A DNA stretch of 64,000 bases from Amphiura filiformis (Eukaryota; Echinodermata; Ophiuroidea; Amphilepidida; Amphiuridae), in assembly GCF_039555335.1 (NCBI RefSeq), contig NC_092636.1, positions 55,855,706-55,919,705 on the forward strand. The letters run 5' to 3'. The position numbers and the translations under genes are program-made. Positions within the stretch are counted from its first letter, which is position 1, and the number at the start of each line of letters is the position of its first letter. Shown here one piece after another: positions 1-13,577 of the stretch. Under the pieces are notes generated by a model. The model was not told where the DNA came from. It saw only the letters and a list, made by a program, of their open reading frames with translations, and ran no database searches.

Positions 1-519
1 GATATATATCTAAACGATGTCGCTGGAAGTGAAAAACCTACTTTGATTTCGTGTCTTGTCTACATCCATAACGTCACCTCCGTCGTCTGTGCTATTTCAC
101 GCTTACCATTTCTGAAACAACGTATTTATAATACTCGGTTTAAGTTAGATATACGTATCAATAGGCTACTGATAAATCTTGAAAGAGGATAGCACAAAAA
201 TGTATTTAATCCAAACAAAATTTAAATCAACAATACATAACGGCGTCACTGAAACTGGTAAACTTTTACAATAATCTAAACTTTAATTACTTAAGAGGAT
301 TTACAACACATGTGAACAAATATATCAGCAGAGTGCAGCTGGAGTTTGAAGGAATAATGGCTTTGTTAAATGATGAAAGAGCTTAATGTAATTGCCATTG
401 CTAGGATTAGATATCTATAATTGGTTTCGGAGTTTCGGTGAAATAAAGAAAGACTAATAAATAAATTCGGGAACATACATACATAATCGTTTGAAATGAA
501 AATGCAATCGCAATGTTAA
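1..519. other. Non-coding, nothing recognised
   Basis: AT-rich sequence with no recognisable gene or repeat. A 113-codon open frame on the minus strand (407-748) reaches into this stretch. Its protein matches no family I know, so I do not call it a gene. Confidence 0.5.
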
Positions 520-1480
520 ATATCCTTGGGATAGTGATTTCCTTGGTAAAATGATAACAATCACTTTCCATAATAATACTTACAGTACAGTACGGATAAT
601 AGTGTAACAAAATTATCCATTCCAATATTATCCAATTGAATTCAAATGTATACTGGCATTTGTTTAAGCCATTTGGACTGTTTTCGATTCCCAGGGTTCT
701 AGTCTGAGGTGAGCTTGAAGGCGTGTACAATATCGATCGCCTTTTCACTGATGGTTCTCAAATGAAGTTAGACAGTATACCGAGTCACTGTACCATAAGT
801 GTTTCTTCAATGTCTGCATTTGTAATGTTCGTGTTTTCAGTAATTCAGTAGCGTGAAAAAAAAATTTACTTTTCTCAATATTAGGTTTCATTTCTTAAGT
901 ATTATACTTAACACGACCTTTATCTTGGTATACCCACAGCAGCGTTGAAAAGCAGCATTCAATTTCCAGTAGTGGGATAACAGGAGCTTTCAGTTTCAGC
1001 CATTTTAATGAGTCAGCTTTATTTGTCTCAATAATTGAGTGCAAACACCGCTAGGTCATGCTCCCCTCCTACCCGCCTAAAACGTTAACAACGTTGAGAA
1101 AGGCTAACTGTACTATATTTAAAGACACCTTCGGATTTCAGGGAATACGCGATTTTCCTACAAAAGATAGATCATACAGACAAAAAATGTAACCAAAAAA
1201 CCCCACAAACCCCCCAAAAAAAAAACCACCCACACACACGCATAGATTTACGTAGTTCAATGTTGGCGATTAAAATGAAGGATGTCAAATGAAAACAGCT
1301 CCTATTTGTTTCAAATCATTTCTAAATTCAGAATAATTCATCGCTCTAGAGCAAAATATTATGGTATGGAAGTATGCTTGCATGAGTTTATAGGACTATT
1401 CGATTACAGTTTTATGCCAAAGTGTAATTCGTAAGTGATTAGTTGCACTAGCAGGCACAAAAATCACATTATTTTGTCAA
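520..1480 (+). repeat. Diverged duplicated block A, copy 1
   Basis: This stretch resembles 11513-12160 in the same orientation and order. Shared landmarks are a run near 690-760 reading TTCTAGTCTGAGGTGAGC, the phrase CCTTTTC(A/G)CTGATGG, an ACACGACCT motif and a later GTGATTAGTTG. By eye identity is about 75-85% in the best parts with many indels. It could be an old transposon or a local segmental duplication. Both strands are open through the best part, but the two copies do not keep one clear shared protein, so coding is not supported. Confidence 0.6.
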
Positions 1481-1551
1481 AATTGTTCCAAAATGATTGT
1501 ACCAATCTATTTGTTCCAAGTTGAAATATTGCAAAGTTTGGTCAATAATAA

Positions 1552-2372
1552 TACAGACTAGACATTAAGTATGGAATATTTCTTCACGAATTATCAAGAC
1601 TAGTCTGGAAGGGGTTTGCATAAACCGCACGAGCTAAATATTGATTGAGGTGCGTCGGGAGGTGGTGTAAAATAATTGTTTGATTGAAATGTGCTTTCCA
1701 TGAATTTACATTATGGCGCTCATAATGTAGAGATAAAAGAAGGTTGAGTTTGAGCTTTGTGGGGGGACACAATTTCGGACTTTATGCAACATTGTTCTGT
1801 TATTATCAACTTTATTGGGGTTTTAGGTGATATTTCCTAAACTTGGCATTCTTTAGAGCTGAAATGCACTTGCAATGTACCATTTGTTTGGAAATGGGAG
1901 GATCTTAAAATATAGCTCTTCAAAGTGGTACGTACTCAGAAAGTTTGAGTCACCCCATGTGGTCAAAGGTTATAGACTTACAGTACAAAAACAACTTCGC
2001 GGATTCCTGGTTGTCCAATGAACTGACGCCGTTTCTTTGTGTAGAGTCAGTTTATAACATTATTTTGGCCCAAGAGGGTCATTCAAGCTTTCTGATTTCG
2101 TACCACTTTTATGAGCCATTTTTTAAAAAAGCTCCTCCAACCTTTAAAACTTTAGTCTCCTTAAATCCGCCATTTTAGGCAAATTCACTACATTATGAAC
2201 ACCATAATGTAAACTCATGGTAGGCATATTTTCTATCAAACGATAGTTTTACACCGTCTACCGACACATCCCAATTAATATTTAGCCCGTGCGGTTTATG
2301 CAACCCCCTTTCAGACTAGTCTTGACACTTCGTGAAGAAGTAATACATACTTATTGACAAGTCTGTAGTAAA
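1552..2372. mobile_element. Inverted-repeat (MITE-like) element, ~0.8 kb
   Basis: The left arm (about 1552-1735) is the imperfect reverse complement of the right arm (about 2190-2372). Landmarks are GACTAGTCT plus TTGCATAAACCGCACG on the left and CGTGCGGTTTATGCAA plus AGACTAGTC on the right. Arms of about 180 bp flank about 450 bp with no transposase. It is most simply a non-autonomous DNA transposon; the family was not determined. Confidence 0.75.
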
Positions 2373-3249
2373 AGGATATCTCTGTCAAAGATGACACTTA
2401 AATTCAACATTATACATTAGATTGCTCATTAAATTCGGTACGTTTCGCAAAACACTACCGGACGTCATTCGCTATCTATGTGATGTGGTTGTTTTTAAAC
2501 GATACCAGAAGACAGATGGTTCAAGAGAAGAAAGACACCTGGAACATGTGGAAATTGTAACGGAGTTTGTTATCAGCAATGAAAATGGGGGTCAGTTTTT
2601 ATATATAATTCAAAAGTTTAAAATATCCAGCAAGTGACGTTCATTTCTAAAAGCTATTCTTGATTAAGCCAGACCAATGTCATGCGCAATGGTTGTATAC
2701 AATATCAACAATTTAAATTCGGCTCTTGTTGTATACAATTAGTGCTCAACATGTAATTATTTCATGAAGTGAAATAGAAACTTTGCAAACTTATACGGTA
2801 GTATGTAGCTTTGTATGTATATAAATGTCTTTAATATGGATTAACAATTGAGCTGCAGCATTTTGACCGATGATGACCGAATACAATTTCATGTTTAATT
2901 ATTTAAATATAAGACAAAACAATGATGAATAGGTTATATATTGCCTATTGTATTATTTTACGTGTAGCTTAAACACCATGTCAATCCTTCATTTGGCATT
3001 CTATTACTCTTACGACCCATTATTCAAAATCGCGCACTATGATTTGTTAAAACGCGTCACGTGAGAGCCCATTATTCTGCAATAATGAGTCAAGTGCCGT
3101 AACACATCTACGCACAGCATTACGCTTGCTTACGCGTGCAATATTTCCGCGATACTCGCTGTCACTTACGTGTACGCGCTCCACCTTGAAGTAAACAACT
3201 TAAAATATTTGTGCCAAAAAAAATGATATTTTCTCTTTAAATCGCAATA
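2373..3249. other. Non-coding, nothing recognised
   Basis: No gene recognised. A 71-codon frame at 2422-2637 (+) resembles nothing I know. The segment 3040-3180 is relatively rich in CpG and ACGCG words, unlike its AT-rich flanks. Confidence 0.4.
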
Positions 3250-3254
3250 TTTTC

Positions 3255-3432
3255 TGGTAATAGAATAGAAATAAAGGGCGCAGCATTATCCTTTACACAC
3301 AAATAATGTGTCCTCGGCAGTAAAAACGTTTAAATAACGGGTTCGGTTGCGCCTCACCCATTATTTACGTTTTTACTGCCTCGGACACATTTTTGGGTGT
3401 AAAGGATAATGCATTACCCTTTATTTCTTAAT
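3255..3432. mobile_element. Hairpin element (~175 bp)
   Basis: The sequence folds back on itself: GCATTATCCTTTACAC and GGCAGTAAAAACGT on the left are matched by ACGTTTTTACTGCC and GTGTAAAGGATAATGC on the right. Arms are about 75 bp with a short GC-rich loop near 3340-3355. Typical of a small hairpin MITE. Confidence 0.75.
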
Positions 3433-4209
3433 TATAATTTCCCATTTTCTTTTTTTCTCGTAACAATTAATCATGGATTTAACTTTACCTGCTCACGGAC
3501 TGCCCATCAGATCATGTCTATTGAATTAGCCACAACCTTTATCCATATTACAAGCCCATTATGGTATTGATGGGCATAAATAGGAAAAATTGGAGTTTGT
3601 CCCGTACAATTATGACCCATTTTACTGACTATCGTCGTTTACACACATAACGCGATAAGCTGATGACAAAGGTACAGTGAGATCATTTCAGAAGACTAAG
3701 GTTTGCGAGGCAGGTTGTAAAGTTGAGACTATTGCATAAATGAGCATTGTAAACTGCCAAAAGATGCGTGTGGTGTACTGGTCCCATATAAAGTTTGGTC
3801 TTAAAACACGCAGTGATAGTGCGCTATTATATAAACCTATACAAGCCTCAGCGCAATTTACAGGAATGCGTTGACCACTGTGGCTCAAGACAAACCAATG
3901 AGAGACTAGTAGTTTAAAGAAGCGTAGGCCTACACCTTCCCCAATAAACCATCGCAGCTATGATCAGCTCTCCAAGTTCTCATACAGGCAACCGATGGAA
4001 CAAGCATAGAATTAACAGAGGCTGTGCCGGGGCTGTGTAATTCAGACAGCTAAGGCTAAACAAGTCGCAAGTTCCTTACAAAGAATTCAAGTGGATCTAA
4101 GGGGGGGGGGGCATTTTCTTCGGAAGGAGGGGGTCCTGAATATACTGGGGGGGTCATAAATATATGGGGAAAAATAGGGGGGTCATAAAATATTTGATGA
4201 CCAAAATGT
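3433..4209. other. Non-coding; G-rich tract at 4100-4190
   Basis: No gene recognised. Around 4100-4190 there are several poly-G runs spaced by GGTCATAAA-like words, which may be a decayed G-rich repeat like the one at 61.5 kb. Confidence 0.4.
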
Positions 4210-5545
4210 GGGGAGTCACAAGATGACCACAGATAGTGTGTTTATTTTATTCAAAAAGACTGATTTTGCGTGCTGTATTTTCAAAATCTTCGGAGCTTTT
4301 ATTCTTCTCTGTTTAAGGTTATTAACTATTTTAAAATGTTGTGATTTGGTAGTTCACAGCATCGTGCGAATGGTAGTGAGCTATGGAAAAACCTGCATTG
4401 CTCAATTCATAGCGAGCGTGTAGAACAATCAAAATATATACTTTTATAGGTAATGCGGTTCTTGAGTTACGTTGTAAAGAGGGCTGAAACAACAACACTT
4501 TTGTAAAACGTACATAACTCATTTAACAACAATAAATTATGCAAGTTTGCAAAGTATACGATTTGTAGAATGAACTTTTGCAAAACATCAAGGTGTTATT
4601 TTTGAATAATATATTGATCTAGATAATGAAAATCGATGGTTAGGTTGCTTCGACCAACAATACCTCGTCTAGCCTTAATGCGTGGAAATCCTTGATTTTC
4701 ACCAACACATGTGTGTGATGATACTCTTGTCAAGGAAAGTTCTGTTAAAATTGATTGATTTGAGGTATTCATTTTACAGGATCACTAAATGCGTATTATG
4801 CCCAGCTTTGTTCACTTACATCATGTACATCCCGGAGATATTTGGCAATCTTTTACAGTATAAGTTACGCGTGAAATTCTGTTCATATAATCAACAAGAA
4901 ATGGGGTACAAAAAGTTCAACTAAATTTGAGCTTCAGATTTGGGTTTTGTAAGGCAGACACCCAAATGAGGTGTTTAGTGGATGAATATGATAATCTTTA
5001 CAGAGTAAGAGTACATCGCGACAAGGATTTCTGACAAGGTGTCAACTGGTTTTAGTCACCTACTTTCCACATTGTTAAACAAAATGTTACGTTTAAGGGT
5101 AGACGCGGTATTGTTGGTCGAAGCAGCCGAAAAATTGATTTTCATTACCTAAATCAATATATTATCATGATTATTTAAAAATAACACTTTGATGTTTTGC
5201 AAAAGTTCATTCTACAAATCATATACTTTGAAAACTTGCTTGATTTATTGTTGTTAATGATTATGTTTGTTTTACAAAAGTGTTGTTGTTTCAGCCCTCT
5301 TTACAACATTACTCAAGAACCACATGACCTACAAAAATATATCTGTGATATTTGAATTCTTCTACACACTCGCTATGAAATGATCACGGGGGAATGATCT
5401 ATGCAATTTTTGCCAAAGCTCACTACCATTCGCAAGATGCTGTGAACTACCAAATCGCAAGAGTTAAAAATAGTTGCTAACATTAAGTTTGTGAATTTCA
5501 ATTTGATCAATTGTCGTAACTGACCCATATCTGTGGTCTGATATA
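4210..5545. mobile_element. Long terminal-inverted-repeat element, ~1.3 kb
   Basis: The segments 4330-4680 and 5098-5480 are reverse complements over about 350 bp with scattered differences. Both ends of the loop carry a TTGGTCGAAGC-type motif and its complement, and the outer parts share GACCACAGATA near 4222 and its complement near 5535. The central 420 bp contains only an 80-codon frame of no recognised family. It is a non-autonomous DNA transposon by structure, and no target duplication was identified. Confidence 0.75.
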
Positions 5546-6044
5546 TTCGCAATCCATCCCTAGCCGATTGGAGAATCTTTCATACAAACAGAGCGTGACA
5601 TGAACATTTGAAAAAATACATACATAACAACTCTGATATTGAGAGAATGATTTCTCCTTCAATATAGCATTTATGCAAAGTGACAATCAGCGCAGTTTTA
5701 AGGAAGAAATCATTTGTTATACACGAATTACTGATCAATGCAATCCTTATTTGTGTCTTGAATTAACATCATTTACGTTTTCGTGATCTTTGCTAAATAT
5801 TCATTAAAATATTCTCAAATACGAGTACGTATCCTTCATTCCATATTAAGCCATTATCATGACAGGGAATGGAAATTTAAAATGAACAACTACTTCTCCA
5901 TATTTAAAGTGTTTTCTCCCGATGTGCGTATGTAGGGCATTCAAGCTGACTATATAATACTAAATTTCCTAATTCATCGGCGTTATGAGCCATTCGTCGA
6001 GCGTGAACGCAGATGTGATACACAATCACGCTAATTAGCCCAAT
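5546..6044. other. Non-coding, nothing recognised
   Basis: AT-rich sequence with no gene, repeat or RNA that I can recognise. Confidence 0.4.
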
Positions 6045-7960
6045 GAAATTATAAAATCACTAATTGCCACAGATTCCATTTTACATGCGGCCATCTCCCA
6101 AAAACTCACACAAAAACCTGTCAAAAGTTCTGGAAAATCTATGTTGTGGAATAGTGCCTAATTTGCATAAATCCGCAGGTAGTGGAAATGGGTAAAATCT
6201 TGTTAAAAACCATAAGGATTCAATGGGAGCAGGATATACATGTCAGGCCAAGACGTTCCCTATATTTGTCAAATGACGGCGCGGAAAGCGCACAGAAATA
6301 TTCGCATGTTTTTATTTATATTTTGGTAAATGATGATGTTAATTTTCTTTAAACTGAGCTTATATGAGAATAGGCTGCAATCACTGTAGTTGCTTTCTTT
6401 TTGAGTATCCTAAACATGAAGATTCGTCTTTGAAATGCTAAGGTAGATGGCTAAATGTTGAAAAAAACATAAGAAATCTAAAGACGTAATATCAATAGAA
6501 GCATTAATTTGGTTTTTTGCTCATCATATATTCTGGATAATTAGTGAAGCTTTTCTCTCTGGTTTTGAAAGCAATAATGACATTTGTGTTACATGCAAGG
6601 TATTCGCTAGACTTGTTTCAAGTCCTTTGGCGTCCATAGTTAATGAATGTAAAATTCATGGAAGCTTTGCCACATTTTCCAAAAATTTCTGTTTCAAAAG
6701 TTATTCTTTTGAAATAATTATTTGGCATCATAACTTTGTAAACATTGATTTGACATTTAATATATATTTGAATTGTTGAGGCCAGATAGTGGACTTTCTT
6801 ATCTTACTTTTTACTCCAGACACACTGTGCACTGCAGGGGTAGTGTTTGAGCAAAATGACACCACACCCACCCCACAAGGCACACTTCCTCCCTAGCTCA
6901 TGTAGCCAGCATCCTACACAAAAAATATGACCTGACTAAAAATCCAGTCCAGTATATGATAGGCCTACTTCTACCACTGATTATACATGGGTCCTATGAG
7001 GAGCATGAATAGAGAAAAAGTAAGGAGGAAGCCTTGATCAAGGCTAGGTATTCGCACTTATGCTGTTCTTGTTCACTTATATTGTTCTTGAATTACCTAA
7101 AGTTTCGCTTCATTTTTGAAAACCACTTTGGTCCATTAAACAATTGAAATATTGCACACAATGCTCCTGTTATCTTTTCACCTAAGCGTGACACGATTAC
7201 TGCAATACCATAAAATGGATCGCTAAATCATTTGAAAAAACTCCCATGCCCGCCATGCGTCTCATACTATACTGCGTGTCACCTCGAGATTGGTAGTGAC
7301 GTCAAACTGCGTGTCTGTATGTGAGAGAGAGAGAGAGAGAGCGTTCATATTGTGCCACCTTCTAGCCAGTCAAATTATGAAATCACCCACCACTAAATGG
7401 AAAATGTCAAATGTCCAAATTTGGATTCCACAGGGGACAAAAACTGAAAAAATGTCTGAGTTTCATGAAATGGTCTCAGATTGCTCCGCTTGCAGAAACA
7501 TTAAAAAAAGAATAGTTTACCATATCTCAGGTGGTTTATTACCTTGGTAACATGGTCAAAAGATCAAAATCCATTGAGCCCTGCTAACCTTGACCTATTT
7601 TGTGATGTTAACTCAAAAACAATGTAACTGTTCTCATTTGAATTTATTTTGTCCAAGTGGACACATGTGGAACCCAAAATTTGACCTTTGACCAAGAACT
7701 GTATGTCGGAGACAGTCAAACTATACTTTTTTCTGAATCCTTATGATGAGAGCAATACAATGATATGATTTCTAACATTTTAACAGGACCAATTTTGAAA
7801 TTCCACCCCTGTATAAGGGGCCATTTTAGATTTATGCGAATTAGGCACTGTTCAACAACTTGGATTTTCGGGGACTTTTGATGTGTTATTTATTAAGCTT
7901 TTCTGAAATGAATGGTGATTAAATGGATTCTGTTGCAATTAGTGGTGGCTTAACCCCTTA
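6045..7960. mobile_element. Inverted-repeat element, ~1.9 kb
   Basis: About 150 bp at 6045-6200 is the imperfect reverse complement of 7790-7960. Landmarks are CACTAATTGC at both outer ends and AGTGCCTAATTTGCATAAAT against ATTTATGCGAATTAGGCACT at the inner ends. The interior has no recognisable transposase and includes a short GA dinucleotide run. Arms are diverged, so the insertion is old. Confidence 0.65.
7321..7342. repeat. (GA)n microsatellite
   Basis: About ten GA units in a row, inside an 86-codon frame (7290-7550) that I judge non-coding because it has no recognisable domain and starts with the microsatellite. Confidence 0.9.
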
Positions 7961-10900
7961 TTTTTCTTAATTTGAATAGCCTATTTATATGCGAGCATAA
8001 TTATTATGTCATGATTCCGAGAACGGCGCCCGCGTTTTAACACTACAAAACCTAAATAGCGCAGAGACATCACTACAAATCTTAAGGCGACAAGCAATAT
8101 AGCTAAGTGCAGATGAATGTAGATCTTTGCCAACTATCTACTTATTGTTGTCCGAATAAACTGGATTGTTCTTTCCAAAGTACCACATAGCGCACAAGCC
8201 CATTGGTCAAATCTCAATTGCTGCTTTTGCTTCCATCACCACTGAACATTGTTATTGGCAAGTTGAAAGAAACAAACGAAATGCTACAGAAGAGAGTGAC
8301 TTAGTTATCTGGATTTTCCGTTAACGATATCGCTTTAATAATGCATATTTAAATCCAAAAGAAGAGAAGATTAAACAGAATTAATAATCAGAGTAGCTGG
8401 TTCAAAAGGTATTGCAAATGTTTGTTAACTACAACAACCGCGTAACATATGTTTGTTCTACACGCACTCGTCTACGTCTCTAATGACAGGGAATAAAAAG
8501 TCAATTATCAAAAAATGGCACGATTTCGTCGAAACTGGTCTCATCTTATACTCCCCTTGACATAGGAAATCGCCAATATATACGTAATTCACAAATTTAG
8601 TGTATGTTTGTATTTTCATGTCCCCTTTCAAAGCTCATACAGCCAAAGTCAAATAGAAATTTGTACAACAATAACATTTGACCCATGATTTCATCCGATT
8701 CTGAGGTTATACATTTCTTATTTAAATTATTTGGTTTACCATGAGGAGTAATTTACGACAAATTTTGATTGAATCGGTGCATTTTGAAAATTTGGCTTCT
8801 ATGCATGAGGTATTTGACACGTGACCTTATTACTCCTGAACTAAGCACCCTAGTGCACTATGACAATTGACTTGGAGTGAGAGGAACGATTGTGCGGTAT
8901 ATTACAACATAAAACATATTAAATTTTGGCCCTTTATGACTTTCGACCCCTCGTGGAAAGCATAAAGGGCATAGAAAAATGGAAACTAGTTTTATTCTTT
9001 GATGTGTATAAAGGATGGCCAAAAAATTGGTTCCACTAATGAAGGAAAGTTAGATGGTAACTCAAAAAACACCCCCATAGCGCCCCATACTATATAAAGA
9101 TCGCAAAAGCAGCAGCACATGCTTTTTCCAAATATTACTAAGTATATTTCCCGTATACCTACATGTCGATAGCCTGCTGCAGATAGCTAAATATTCGACA
9201 ACGCACTCTATTTATGCAGTATCAATTCTAATGATAAGCCAATGTTATGGTCCTACAATCAGCTGTAGTTATTTGGTGATTTATGTGAGAGATTTGGCAT
9301 AGGCTACTGCTGCTGTATGGTAATCCTGAAGGAGGGAATGTTTTATTTTTCTCGTTGGGATATTTACTCTAAACTAGGTTTATGCTTGAAAATGATCTTT
9401 TAGTCAGAAATGATCGATACCGACAGTTAAGTTTTTCAAAAATAAAATTGAATTCTACCCTTGAATTCAATAACTTACGTCCCTGGTGATTTTTCTACGA
9501 ACCATTACGGCTTTCGTCAGCGTGGCTTTAGTTGATTAACACAACGAGGAAAGTTAATGATACTTTCTGACATTAATAAAGCAGATATCATGTGTTCCTC
9601 AAGGAAAGTGATGGTATTGATTGCTTTTCCCCACTCTGATGGATACAGGGTCAGTTTCCGTCCTGCTTCTGTATGGGTATAAATATTTCAAGATGCATGT
9701 ATTTTAATTACTCAGAACTTGCCTCTTGTAAAGACAACAAAGTAGTTACTAGAAAGGCAAGAGCAATTCAACTAAATAACCTGGATGAGATATCGTAGGC
9801 CTCGAAAATAAGCACGGATATTTCTGGGTAATTTAAGTACTTTGCCTTGATGTTTTTGGGACACTCACAATTGCTTGTTTTTGGTTCGAATGTCAAATTT
9901 AAGGTTATATAGTCTTACCGAATACGAAGTTTGTATCGGCTATAGCAATATTTGTGAACTGTTTCAGCTGATAGCATTGTTGGCACTCATTGTGAAAAAA
10001 TGGAACAAAAGAGGATTTACCAGGCGAATGAGCCAAGGGGCAGATGACTAAAACATTTGCTTATCAACTTATATGCCGGGTAAATTGTAAATATTTTGCA
10101 GGCTACCGTATTTGCCCTTGCTGCCTTATTTCGAGGGCCGATAGAAATCACTCCAGAAATATTGTTTACTTCCTGTAAAATACACATAAAGCCTTAAAAG
10201 TATTTGATGAACGCGATCGCAATCAATCATATTCTTCATTTAAAATTGTGGATTGATAAAGTATTGACAAATTGATATCTAGACACTTGGTCCGTTGGGA
10301 ATAAAGTGCCACAGTCGGCTTAAATCATCACGTACGCTCATCTTACACCAATGCGAGGATATGAAAATATAACGCTTGCGTGAAACGCTGTAATGAGTTC
10401 ATTTAAAGTGTGAAACGACGCGTCAATGTGTCGATGAACTGTGATCAAAAATTTGTTAGTTACTGACGGAAATTTACCGCAGCGTGAATGTGGCAACTTA
10501 CAAAATCAGTCAGTTAAGTGTCTGTGTATGAGTCTATGTGAAAGTCAGTGAGAGGTCTGTGAATCAAAATACACTGATTAAGATGTTTTATCAGCGAATA
10601 AACTAATAAAGATTGTTGATTATTAATTCCAGTTTCCGCAATGGGGCATGCCAATCAAATTCTGGCTCATTTAGGAGTTACAATGTAGGTAGGGGTGTCT
10701 TCAATAGACGAGGTACAATACACACCAAGAATCAAAGGATGGTACAAGAGGATATCTAGATTCTACAGGATACCTGAAGAAGTTACAAATATTACATTTT
10801 TTGCAGTAGGGATGTCAATGATTAATTTGTGACTCAACACTAGGAGTTACAAATTTACATGTACGAAAGATTTTGACCGAGCAATTTGTGAGTAAATGCT

Positions 10901-11512
10901 ACAAAGATTCTTTAACACAAATTAACACAAATGTCAATAATGATAATAATAATAATAATAATATAATGAAAGAAACTATGAACATATGGAACATGTAGAA
11001 TATTTCGAACAGATTTAACCTAAAAAACCCACCAAGAACAATATTAAAGGATCTTCGATCATTGCGCTAAATTCTTTCTGGACTGTTATATCACCTGCAC
11101 GGTAGACAGGTAAACAAACTCAAAAGCACTTTTAAGTATGATGGGTCATCTTTTTGTATGGTTCTTCGTTTGGAGTAAGTTCATGTCTGGGGGCGCTCAA
11201 TAAAAATAACTGACATTATTGAAAAAAGAAAAAAAATATTGCTTTATATTTGACCGAGAAAATTAATTTCATAGCAAAAAGGTGTATCTCTGAATTGTGC
11301 TGATTTTAACATGTATCGATCGACTTTTAGCGCGACTAAGCATTTCTAAAGAATCGGTTGTCCAGGTGGCTGACTGTTTGAGCTTTTTCAGCATTTTTCG
11401 GATAACTAAAATGAATTTGTTTTGGCAACTTTTACACTATTTTTGAGTTGTCCAAACTTACTCCTTTTGAATTGCGCCAACAAGGCGAACAAGTCATTTC
11501 TATGAGTGTAAC
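7961..11512. other. Large non-coding stretch
   Basis: No ORF of 60 or more codons is present, and no splice-flanked exon or inverted-repeat element was recognised by eye. A small AAT microsatellite lies at 10938-10962. Regulatory elements could be present but nothing in the sequence singles them out. Confidence 0.5.
10938..10962. repeat. (AAT)n microsatellite
   Basis: Short run of AAT units, about eight, in AT-rich DNA. Confidence 0.85.
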
Positions 11513-12160
11513 AGTCACTTTCCATGACAATACTTCTGAGATGTGGGATAATTCGTTAACGAACCGAAATATAAAATAAGTACTGATAATACTGTAATCG
11601 AAATATCATTAAAAAACTTGTCCAACTAAATTACATTGGTTTGAGCTGCCAGTGGGACTGCTTTCGATCCCCAGGCTTCTAGTCTGAGGTGAGCTCGAAG
11701 GCATGTTCCATATCGATTGCCTTTTCGCTGATGGATTTCAGACCAAGTTAAACAATATACGGAGTCATTGTATTCCATCTGTGTTGTGCTAGGGTATATT
11801 CAATTTCAAGATTTATAATGTTCATGTTTACTGTACTCCAGTATAGCGTACTTAGAAATTTACTTTTTTAGGTTTTAATTTTTTTAAGTATCAAACTAAA
11901 CACGACCTATTGATACACACACAACAGTGTTGAATTAGCCGTAATACATTTTCAGTATCTACAAGTATAGGCTACTAACTTCATACTTTAATAACGCTGA
12001 CAACGCTTGAATGTTTTATACAAATCCACGAGATTCCTACTCATAGATTTTACAGTCACTGAGAAAGTGACAACGAATTTAGTACGCAAATTAGTCAACA
12101 GATTTTCAACTTTGTTCCAAAATGCAATTCATAAGTGATTAGTTGGACTAACAGGCACAA
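11513..12160 (+). repeat. Diverged duplicated block A, copy 2
   Basis: Same-orientation partner of 520-1480. It keeps the order of shared words: TCACTTTCCAT, TTCTAGTCTGAGGTGAGC, CTGATGG, ACACGACCTA, GTGATTAGTTGGACTA. It is shorter because several internal segments are missing. Confidence 0.6.
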
Positions 12161-12420
12161 TGTAACCCGTAACCTTTAAGAAACCACGTAGTAGTAATTA
12201 GGGAACAAACGTGAATCTCTGACCTTTCATGACTAATCACATGATCTTCAAAATATGTTGTAAATTTACAAAGTTGAAATGTAACTATAAACATAATGAA
12301 AAAAATATACATTCACATACAACCGGATAAATCAATAAAGCTTTACAATATTGTATACTGTACAGTCTATATATTATTAAATGCTTTTGCAAAAATAGCC
12401 AAGGTGGTTTAAATCAGCAC

Positions 12421-12486
12421 ATACAATACAATACAATACAATACAATACAATACAATACAATACAATACAATACAATACAATACAA
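12421..12486. repeat. (ATACA)n microsatellite, ~13 units
   Basis: A near-perfect pentanucleotide run of about 65 bp. It is followed by a GAACCACAGCGCTTTCC stretch of no recognised family. Confidence 0.95.
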
Positions 12487-13577
12487 CCAATCATTTATAT
12501 AGCGCCCTCCAAGAACCACAGCGCTTTCCAAAAAGAACATAATAATAATAATATAATATACATTGGCATTCTACACAATAAACAAAACAATTTCCAGAAA
12601 AGCAAAGAATTCAACAAACAAACAAACAAGTGAGTTTTTAAATTGGTTTTGAAGATGTCCAATGTTTTGGCCTGCCTGATGATTGGAAGAGAATTCCGTA
12701 GACGAGGACATACAATGTTCGCTTTTAACAGAGCCAGTCAATATTCTAACCAATTTGTAATGGGCTGACTCTTTCATTGGCAATAAACTTTCCACTCTGT
12801 AGGAAGAGCACATAATTATAATTCATTGTTGTCTTGTCGTATCCATTACATAATAAACACAGCAGCTATCTGTCCGCAGCAGGTTAATTACAGAAAGAAA
12901 CGCACATGGCGTAATACGGACTGGCCCAAAATTATTGGCGCCCATCAGTGTTACAATTGGATATAACAATATTTCATCACTTGTTATAAAGCACATAATT
13001 ACTAACTTTATTTCAAAGATTACTTTAAGCTTTAACATTATACACTACATATTATGTGGGAAGAATCTCCAGCACAATAATTACAACCGACTTCTTATAT
13101 CAAACATATTTGCTTGTGTGTTGGTGTACTTGCTTATGTAGTGTTACGAGTGTAATTTTTTTTTAATGTGCTAGTGGACGGTATGCTAATGGTAAACCAA
13201 TTATTTTAACTAAAGCTATAACGTCTTCTACACCCAATGTTAAAATGAGGCATTATAGTCAATTCTTATTATTTCAAGAACGGAGCGGTCAGTATGTAAT
13301 AGCTGTTTTGCCCTCAACCATATTCAGTTATTTAATTTAGTTTGGTTCGTGCATTTACAATATCCAAAAAATCAAGTTCTGACAATCAGGGACACCATGT
13401 ACACCTACAAATTAACGTGTACTTATAAAACCAAAGAGCTTTATCGAGTACCATCATCTTTATTTCTATATACTCGTAGCATGATTGCTATTGTTACCAA
13501 ACTTCTTAGTCAAAATTACAGTAGAAGGACTACTCTTTCCTTATATTTGAATAAGGCGCTGAGTATAATACACAACT
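12487..13577. other. Non-coding, nothing recognised
   Basis: Several 68-80 codon frames occur on both strands (for example 12571-12813 minus, 12935-13141 plus). They overlap each other and match no family I recognise. I see no gene here. Confidence 0.45.

Noticed and set aside
4208-4423. Hydrophobic 71-codon frame as a possible TM exon of the GPCR
   Set aside because: It lies in an inverted-repeat arm and has no receptor motifs such as a TM1 GN or TM2 LAxxD.
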